DNA of 9,733 nucleotides from JANWHF01 sp036276235 (GTDB lineage Bacteria > Planctomycetota > Phycisphaerae > Tepidisphaerales > Tepidisphaeraceae), in the NCBI GenBank assembly GCA_036276235.1, contig DATBDZ010000446.1, positions 1 to 9,733 on the forward strand. Reading direction: 5' to 3'. Shown here piece by piece: positions 6,501 to 9,733 of this stretch (the first letter of the stretch is position 1; every line of letters starts with the position of its first letter). Position numbers and translations under genes: made by a program. The notes under the pieces are model-generated. The model worked only from the letters and a program-made list of their open reading frames with translations, did no database searches and was not told the origin of the DNA.

Positions 6501-7176
6501 TGAAGATCGCTCGCAAAAGCAGGAGCGCTGCGATGGTGGCCCACGTGATTAGACCCATCGCGCGCCAATGACCGCGAATCCATTGCGGGATTGTGACTCT
6601 CCGGGCGGGAGCCGCTCCGGACGCGCCCCGCGCCAAATCGCCGGTTGCGTATGCCACGGGCTTGCCCCTTCGCGGCGCAGCCTCTGGTTCGTGTTCCGGG
6701 AAAACCTCGCGCGCAACCGCGATCGAATCCGCAGTCTTCTCCGGCTCTCGCGCGGGCCCGGAATCTTTCGCGTCATCGATCTCCGCCGGCACGTCGATGT
6801 ATCGCGCTTCCTCGATCGTCTGTTTCTCGACTTCCGCGATTTGAACAAGCGCTTTTCGATTCGACGGTTTCACCGGCTCCACGGTGGGCATCGGAATCGG
6901 TTTCATCGGAGCAGGTGTTCGCGCCACGGGCATCTGCTCGACGGCGCGCGCGTCGTGCTTCACCTGCATCCAGTTAAACGGACTGAGTCGGCTCTGCGGC
7001 AGCGCGGGCAACAACAATCGCGCGATCACCAGCAGCCACAGGTTGTATCTCCACCGTGCGGAGACGCGATCGCGCAGAAGAAACTGGGCTAATAGCACCA
7101 GCAGTGCGATCAGCGACGCTTCGAGCGACACGCGGATAACCCACGCGGGGATTTGCAAAAACAGCCGGAGAATCAT
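3532..7176 (-). CDS. BlaR1/MecR1-like M56 membrane zinc peptidase with secretin-N-like and coiled-coil C-terminal region
   Basis: This protein has 1214 residues. Likely TM helices lie at about 13-34, 42-60, 206-226, 314-336 and 419-439. The zinc protease motif is H304-E305-L-V-H308 (coding bases 6253-6267), with the expected downstream ELACDE (345-350), where E345 is the probable third ligand. BlaR1-type peptidases relay a signal by proteolysis and inactivate the partner BlaI repressor, encoded just upstream with a 4-bp ATGA overlap; GGAGG lies 7 nt before this ATG. After the last TM comes a Gly/Pro/Ala-rich linker (about 441-620). Next is a domain resembling the STN/secretin N repeats (about 622-780: ITVAFNDVALSDLTSYLADQ, then AYSIADF, then a GGPSSILILGKRMIVTT-like strand). 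Then follow predicted coiled coils (about 815-1190) with three related ELxxLRxxxxxxExL...RG(D/E)T units and two segments resembling Wzz/GumC-type coiled coils (QYGSKDPRTIALQAQI and KYLENHPLVAKARERV). No penicillin-binding sensor domain is visible. The long charged insert at 70-200, between TM2 and TM3, is also unusual. Confidence 0.9.
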   Translation of the reverse strand: MILRLFLQIPAWVIRVSLEASLIALLVLLAQFLLRDRVSARWRYNLWLLVIARLLLPALPQSRLSPFNWMQVKHDARAVEQMPVARTPAPMKPIPMPTVEPVKPSNRKALVQIAEVEKQTIEEARYIDVPAEIDDAKDSGPAREPEKTADSIAVAREVFPEHEPEAAPRRGKPVAYATGDLARGASGAAPARRVTIPQWIRGHWRAMGLITWATIAALLLLRAIFTSIRISLIARRLRPIEDAWVVQLLNTCCVDAGVSRAPVLVQSPANIGPALVGLWNPRLLLPARVLETLNRNELRLVILHELVHLRRRDVAMNWVLALLGALHWFNPILWWAFARLRADRELACDEAVLEMGRRAGTANDARDYGRAMLKLLEAFSGGASSPAAVGVLDGHPRWRNVLMRRRITMIARFDKPKGWSLVGMSISLLIGAIALTGAVRGQATAPDAQNAGAAGPAPKAGTTSAAGMPSTTRPGMMGVGADQHQPAMAGGMPGAVPSSGGTAAGHTQELPSGADKNFIPDLGPGHIELSPDGSRGIFIPDAGSRRAPRSGKASADPPGASPFGAAPGAVQIPGANPFGRPAGTGAGAPPAGGAAAPADESRFGHVEGPDAARADARTSENLRKPITVAFNDVALSDLTSYLADQTGADVFIDVKALEEIGIDRNSPINLTLRQPLPAEEVLRLALRSAGGDNIGYGVFHGVVTITSRLQLERSQITRAYSIADFDNRGDELINAITRTIAPETWDSHGGPSSILILGKRMIVTTAEPRHREIARLLALLREGEPGPEAQAAPPATQPADPAQASVDPIFRALHSDPELTQLRELVRNLQVESDTLAPRGDTDPAAKRARLRYEGARRQLEELESLEIHRDLDALVKDVANMKSQLQVLQGQYGSKDPRTIALQAQIDETERHIKRWKEQISSTGTSNQEALQNATRVDPTRPPSPAPQEGADTVEERPELQTLREAANDFERLVRDFEDRGETPAAQRARKTLDEYSRKIAKLAEEPRADRGKGAADDATDKLAELQILKDAAKDFEKLAQDLEDRGDTRAARMTLASVDEYNKKNARLENGMPADPVALLHKQLADAQRQLDDLLQRKYLENHPLVAKARERVAQLKAKVNQIEPWSNINGVRVPADMADEARRIMKEQFEPKIYSIAGVERNRAAIEEEFRKYMSEKVEKHLSELLDEEHPAPNSPSAKPQRGQARLFQLR

Positions 7177-7562
7177 GATCGATCCTCCTTCCGCGCCGCT
7201 TCATCCAGCAGTTCCCGCAACTGCGCCAGCTCCTGCGGCGTCAGTCGCGATTGCTCAATAAAATGCAAAACAGCAGGCGCGACCGCCCCATCAAACACGC
7301 GCGAAAGAAACGACCGCGTCTCGCGGCGAACGCACGCATCCCGCCCCACCTTCGCGCGGTAAACGTAGTGCCGACCGGTAACCTCAAACGCTAGCGCGCC
7401 CTTTTTCACCAGCCGATTCAGTAGGGTTTTGACGGTGCGCGGGCTCCAATGATTAGCGCCGGCGACCGCCTCGATGATCTGGCCGGCGGTAAGCTGCCCC
7501 TGCTCCCAGAGGGCCTTCATCACTTCCCATTCCGCATCAGAAATCTGCGGCACCTGCGCCAA
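7173..7562 (-). CDS. BlaI/MecI/CopY-family transcriptional repressor
   Basis: With the chosen TTG start the protein has 129 residues, the normal family length. It begins MAQVPQISDAEWEVMKALWE, the standard BlaI opening. The winged helix covers about 6-75 (helices ISDAEWEVMKALW and LTAGQIIEAV, recognition helix SPRTVKTLLNRLVKKG, wing ALAFEVTGRHYVYRAKV). The C-terminal helices (about 80-129) serve dimerisation in this family. It should repress its own operon and be removed when the M56 peptidase is triggered. The frame is open to an ATG at 7622, but a GGAGG lies 5 nt before the TTG at 7562, and the predicted promoter would start transcription downstream of that ATG. The gene overlaps the M56 gene as ATGA, the usual blaI-blaR1 coupling. 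Confidence 0.93.
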   Translation of the reverse strand: MAQVPQISDAEWEVMKALWEQGQLTAGQIIEAVAGANHWSPRTVKTLLNRLVKKGALAFEVTGRHYVYRAKVGRDACVRRETRSFLSRVFDGAVAPAVLHFIEQSRLTPQELAQLRELLDEAARKEDRS

Positions 7563-7567
7563 GGCAG

Positions 7568-7572
7568 CCTCC
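7568..7572 (-). promoter_or_regulatory. Ribosome binding site that favours a TTG start for the BlaI-type repressor
   Basis: The minus-strand sequence is GGAGG, 5 nt upstream of TTG at 7562. The upstream ATG at 7622 has no such site. The resulting protein begins exactly where BlaI proteins normally begin. Confidence 0.7.
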
Positions 7573-7573
7573 G

Positions 7574-7595
7574 ATCGATTACATGTGTGATCGAT
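7574..7595. promoter_or_regulatory. Predicted BlaI operator (near-perfect palindrome)
   Basis: Arms ATCGATTACA (7574-7583) and TGTGATCGAT (7586-7595) flank a TG centre and match at 9 of 10 positions as an inverted repeat. The inner half-sites TACA and TGTG compare with the BlaI/MecI consensus TACA-N2-TGTA, with one mismatch. It lies between the predicted -10 box and the ribosome binding site of the repressor gene, over the expected transcription start, where an autorepressor should bind. Confidence 0.72.
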
Positions 7596-7622
7596 AGTAT
7601 CGAGCGCCGTGCGAAGATGCAA
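7594..7622 (-). promoter_or_regulatory. Predicted promoter of the BlaI-M56 operon
   Basis: On the minus strand TTGCAT (plus 7617-7622) and TACTAT (plus 7594-7599) are exactly 17 nt apart. Each hexamer is a moderate match (3 and 4 of 6). The -10 box touches the edge of the predicted operator, so repressor binding would block initiation. Transcription would start near 7587, after the upstream ATG at 7622, which supports the TTG start. Confidence 0.5.
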
Positions 7623-7665
7623 GCAGAAAATTGCGGGTGGTGCCGGACGGTCGGGCGATTCTCGA

Positions 7666-7840
7666 TTGAAAAGTTTAGCCGCCCTGCTTGCAGGGCGCGT
7701 CCAGCGACGTCACCCCGAGAGAAAGACATTCGAGCGTGGAAGTCTGTGGAGTGAAAGCATCGAACGGGCTTGACGGACAAACGTCCAGCGCCACCGACGC
7801 ACTGAGACGCGCCCTGCAAGCAGGGCGGCAAAACTTTCAA
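7666..7840. repeat. 175-bp MITE-like element with ~35-bp terminal inverted repeats
   Basis: The ends 7666-7701 and 7806-7840 are inverted repeats with one gap and one mismatch. Within them, 24 nt (7678-7701 against 7806-7829) match perfectly. Each end carries a nested hairpin, CGCCCTGC-TT-GCAGGGCG or its AA-centred complement. The 104-nt interior has two direct copies of CGTCCAGCG (7698-7706 and 7782-7790), one at each inner edge, and no plausible gene. It sits in the divergent region between the repressor and HD-Pnk genes. It may be a non-autonomous mobile element, or a structured transcript; the sequence does not decide. Confidence 0.8.
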
Positions 7841-7939
7841 GGGAAACTTTCTAACCTGTTCGATTACTTCTTGTCCGGCGCGCGGCAAGGATAATACAAA
7901 ACCGCGTGCCTACACTTGCTCCGATGCTATCCCCCCGCC
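7841..7939. other. Leader region of the HD-Pnk gene
   Basis: This completes the 377-bp non-coding stretch 7563-7939; the rest is the operator, promoter and inverted-repeat element listed separately, plus 7623-7665 in which I see nothing. A GATAATAC at 7890-7897 could serve as a -10 box for the plus strand, but no good -35 lies 16-18 nt before it. No Shine-Dalgarno precedes the ATG at 7940. Confidence 0.3.
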
Positions 7940-9067
7940 ATGTGGTCCTTCCCCTTCACACCTTCAGCGCCTTCTTACACAATTGAGTGGACGGCGCTGC
8001 GCGCCGCGTTCGACTGGATTGCCGATATGGCGGGCGTGCGGCAGGAGCCGCAGTGGCATGCCGAGGGGGATGTCGAAATTCATACCCGGATGGTCGCCGA
8101 GGCGATGGCCGCCGACGCGCGGTGGCGCGACGCCGACGAGCAGGCCCGCCACGTCCTGTTTTGCGCGGCACTCATGCACGATGTCGCCAAGCCCGCCTGC
8201 ACGCGCTTCGAAGAAGGCCGATGGACCAGCCCACATCACGCCCGCGTTGGCGAAATGATGTCGCGGCGGCTGCTCTACCAGGGCCAGGCCGGCGAGCCTC
8301 CTCCATTTCACGAGCGCGAGCGCATCTGCAAGCTCGTCAGGTTTCATGGCCTGCCGTTGCGGTTCATGGAAAAGCCCGATCCTGCTCGCGCCTGCATCAA
8401 GGCAAGCGTGCAGGTGAAGCTCTCTGAAGTCGCAACGCTCGCCCGCGCGGATGTGATCGGCCGCGAATGTGCAGATAAGCAATCGCTTCTCGATTCGATT
8501 GACATGTTCGAAGCATATTGCCAGGAGCTGCAATGCTTCGATCAGCCCAGGCATTTTGAATCCAATCATCATCGATTCATCTATTTCGCCGCGCCTAAGC
8601 CGCTGGAATATGTGCCGTACGACGATACGCGCTGCGAGGCGATCCTCATGAGCGGCTTGCCCGCCGCAGGAAAGAGCACCTGGATCGCGCGGCTGAAGAC
8701 AGAGCAACCCGTGATTTGCCTCGACGAACTCCGCAAGGAATTGGATGTCGATCCCGCGGATGACGATCAGAGCCGCGTCATTAATGCCGCCAAGGAACAG
8801 GCCAAGACGCTGCTTCGTCGCGGCGAGCCGTTCATCTGGGATGCCACCAACATCTCGCGCGATCTTCGCGGCAGTCTGGTCGCCCTCTTCGCAAACTACG
8901 GCGCGCGGGTGCGGATTGTTTATGTGGAATCACCGTGGAAGATGCTGCTGACGCAAAACCGTGCGCGCAAGCGACAGGTTCCGGAATCGGTCTTGTTGCG
9001 ATTAGTCGAGAAGCTGGAAATTCCGACCCTCGTCGAGGCGGACATGGTGGATAATGTCACAGGATGA
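7940..9067 (+). CDS. HD-Pnk: HD phosphoesterase fused to 5'-OH polynucleotide kinase (nucleic acid end healing)
   Basis: Numbering runs from the ATG at 7940 (375 residues). The N-terminal HD domain shows H48 in EGDVEIHTRM, H80-D81 in ALMHDVAKP, H99-H100 in SPHHAR, H136 in RFHGLP and D171 in RADVIGR. The C-terminal P-loop kinase has G239-x4-G-K-S246 in SGLPAAGKSTW, the D262-x2-R265 pair in CLDELR (compare D35 and R38 of T4 polynucleotide kinase), WDATNISR, and an arginine-rich lid in QNRARKRQVPE. This order matches Runella slithyformis HD-Pnk, whose HD part removes 2',3'-cyclic or 3' phosphates and whose kinase part phosphorylates 5'-OH ends. That role, preparing broken RNA or DNA for a ligase, is therefore inferred. 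No ligase gene is in the window. The frame extends upstream to a TTG at 7916, but the ATG is preferred. The following gene is probably co-transcribed. Confidence 0.87.
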   Translation: MWSFPFTPSAPSYTIEWTALRAAFDWIADMAGVRQEPQWHAEGDVEIHTRMVAEAMAADARWRDADEQARHVLFCAALMHDVAKPACTRFEEGRWTSPHHARVGEMMSRRLLYQGQAGEPPPFHERERICKLVRFHGLPLRFMEKPDPARACIKASVQVKLSEVATLARADVIGRECADKQSLLDSIDMFEAYCQELQCFDQPRHFESNHHRFIYFAAPKPLEYVPYDDTRCEAILMSGLPAAGKSTWIARLKTEQPVICLDELRKELDVDPADDDQSRVINAAKEQAKTLLRRGEPFIWDATNISRDLRGSLVALFANYGARVRIVYVESPWKMLLTQNRARKRQVPESVLLRLVEKLEIPTLVEADMVDNVTG

Positions 9068-9119
9068 AGATCGCGGACGGGATCAGCCCTTCACGCACGG
9101 AGCGATGACCGGAGACGCC

Positions 9120-9599
9120 ATGGATTTTTGGCGACGGCATTTTCGATGGATGATTGCGGTGTCCGCGGCGTTAATCGCCGTCGTATTGCTGCGGCCATCG
9201 TTTACGGAACATGACTCGATTACATGGGGGTCCTACGCGCCGTATCATCGCACTTTAACGATATTCGCGAGATCGGACGGGGTTGGGATTTGGTGGGATC
9301 GCCATTTGCCTCTCAATGCGTTTCCAGAGTTGAACCCTCATACGGGGTTTACTGAATTGCATTCGAGAATGATTGGCAGCATTGATTTCGGCCCGATTCA
9401 TGGTCGGCGTCTTGATATCGGCGGATACCCTGGATCATTTGAGCGCATCGCGGTGTTTGTGCCTCTTTGGTTCCCGCTGATTCTGATCGCATGCTTGATT
9501 GTTCTCGTCCCTCTTTGGGTGGCTCGACGCAATCGAAGGCGCTCCTTGGGTTCTTTTGAGGTGGTCCTCGCAAGGGACGAGAAGGCGAAGCTTCCGTAG
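9120..9599 (+). CDS. Small two-TM membrane protein of unknown function
   Basis: With the chosen start the protein has 159 residues. TM1 is at about 11-24 (MIAVSAALIAVVLL), followed by an extracytoplasmic part with many aromatic residues (WGSYAPYHRTL, GIWWDRHL). TM2 lies at about 113-132 (PLWFPLILIACLIVLVPLWV), followed by a strongly basic cytoplasmic edge (ARRNRRR). This arrangement, with a PLWFPL motif and an Arg stretch, resembles small planctomycetal membrane proteins that often end in a Cys-rich zinc-ribbon tail; no such tail is present here. GGAG lies 5 nt before this ATG. Upstream in-frame ATGs at 9054 (overlapping the HD-Pnk gene) and 9105 are alternatives. The stop TAG is part of a GTAG-headed palindromic repeat, so the C-terminus may have been shortened by that repeat. 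No function can be assigned. Confidence 0.72.
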   Translation: MDFWRRHFRWMIAVSAALIAVVLLRPSFTEHDSITWGSYAPYHRTLTIFARSDGVGIWWDRHLPLNAFPELNPHTGFTELHSRMIGSIDFGPIHGRRLDIGGYPGSFERIAVFVPLWFPLILIACLIVLVPLWVARRNRRRSLGSFEVVLARDEKAKLP

Positions 9600-9631
9600 G
9601 GTGCGCTTTAGCCACCCCTTTCAAGGTGGCT
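9596..9631. repeat. GTAG-headed palindromic repeat at the 3' end of the membrane protein gene
   Basis: GTAGGGTGCGCTTTAGCCACC (from 9596) has GTAG followed by an imperfect palindrome, GGTG..GC-TTTA-GC..CACC. A second stem overlaps it: AGCCACC (9610-9616) with GGTGGCT (9625-9631). The opening resembles the head of the 1854-1876 repeat (GTAGGGCGGGATTTA). The last three bases of GTAG form the stop codon of the preceding gene. It may act as a transcript-end hairpin, but only TTTCGGG follows, so it is not a strong terminator. Confidence 0.55.
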
Positions 9632-9660
9632 TTCGGGTTGTTCGCAGGGCCAGGAGCCTT

Positions 9661-9694
9661 GCGGTGGAAACATGGTGATTTCTCTTTCCACTGC
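9661..9694. repeat. Hairpin near the window end
   Basis: GCGGTGGAAA (9661-9670) and TTTCCACTGC (9685-9694) pair at 9 of 10 positions around a 14-nt loop. A run of six T lies at 9708-9713, too far from the stem for a standard terminator. The stretch 9600-9733 is open in more than one frame on both strands but shows no start, ribosome site or recognisable protein. Confidence 0.4.
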
Positions 9695-9733
9695 TTTGTG
9701 GCGGACGTTTTTTCTTGGGGCCACGCGGATGCC

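Noticed and set aside
7563..7622. Extension of the BlaI repressor by 20 residues to ATG 7622
   Set aside because: BlaI proteins start at the PQISDAEWEVM region. The upstream ATG overlaps the predicted -35 box and lacks a ribosome site.
7916..7939. Longer HD-Pnk start at TTG 7916
   Set aside because: The added residues LRCYPPA have no family counterpart, no ribosome site precedes the TTG, and an in-frame ATG follows eight codons later.
9608..9733. Partial open frame on the minus strand running in from the window edge
   Set aside because: It is 41 codons at most, has no recognisable motif, and the same stretch is equally open on the plus strand and is made of hairpin repeats.

Overview
The window is GC-rich, has mostly long genes with short leaders, and several genes lack a clear Shine-Dalgarno sequence. 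Its gene content points to an uncultured or poorly studied member of the Planctomycetota, perhaps the Phycisphaerae. The clues are a futalosine-pathway MqnC, a BlaI repressor paired with a very large M56 peptidase carrying a secretin-N-like and coiled-coil tail, a small two-TM protein of planctomycetal style, and many short palindromic repeats. This taxonomic call is an inference from gene style, not from a marker gene.

Layout. 1-134: a hairpin repeat, then the leader of an exported SMP-30/gluconolactonase-type beta-propeller protein (135-1058, +). 1093-1718 (-): a mazE-mazF toxin-antitoxin pair with a good sigma70-type promoter; the toxin lacks the usual catalytic arginine. 1816-1876: an inverted pair of REP-like palindromes. 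1930-3369 (-): mqnC of menaquinone synthesis, with a 118-bp inverted-repeat element of heptanucleotide units read through in frame. 3391-3449: another inverted pair of palindromes. 3532-7562 (-): a two-gene operon in which a BlaI-family repressor overlaps by 4 bp a 1214-residue BlaR1-like membrane peptidase. A near-perfect palindrome with the BlaI half-site sits at its promoter. 7666-7840: a 175-bp element with ~35-bp terminal inverted repeats. 7940-9067 (+): an HD-Pnk RNA/DNA end-healing enzyme. 9120-9599 (+): a small two-TM protein whose stop codon lies inside another GTAG-headed repeat. 9600-9733: repeats only.

How the parts fit. The BlaI/M56 pair looks like a complete signal-responsive repressor system. 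Its periplasmic part is not a penicillin-binding sensor but a secretin-N-like domain plus three related coiled-coil repeats, so the signal is unlikely to be a beta-lactam. MazF-type toxins leave 2',3'-cyclic phosphate and 5'-OH RNA ends, which are the substrates of HD-Pnk enzymes; both occur here but about 6 kb apart, so any link is only suggestive. The most striking non-genic feature is the density of distinct palindromic elements. At least three share one design: two inverted copies of a short hairpin with a 2-nt TT/AA centre. A fourth, of a different kind, is embedded in a core metabolic gene.
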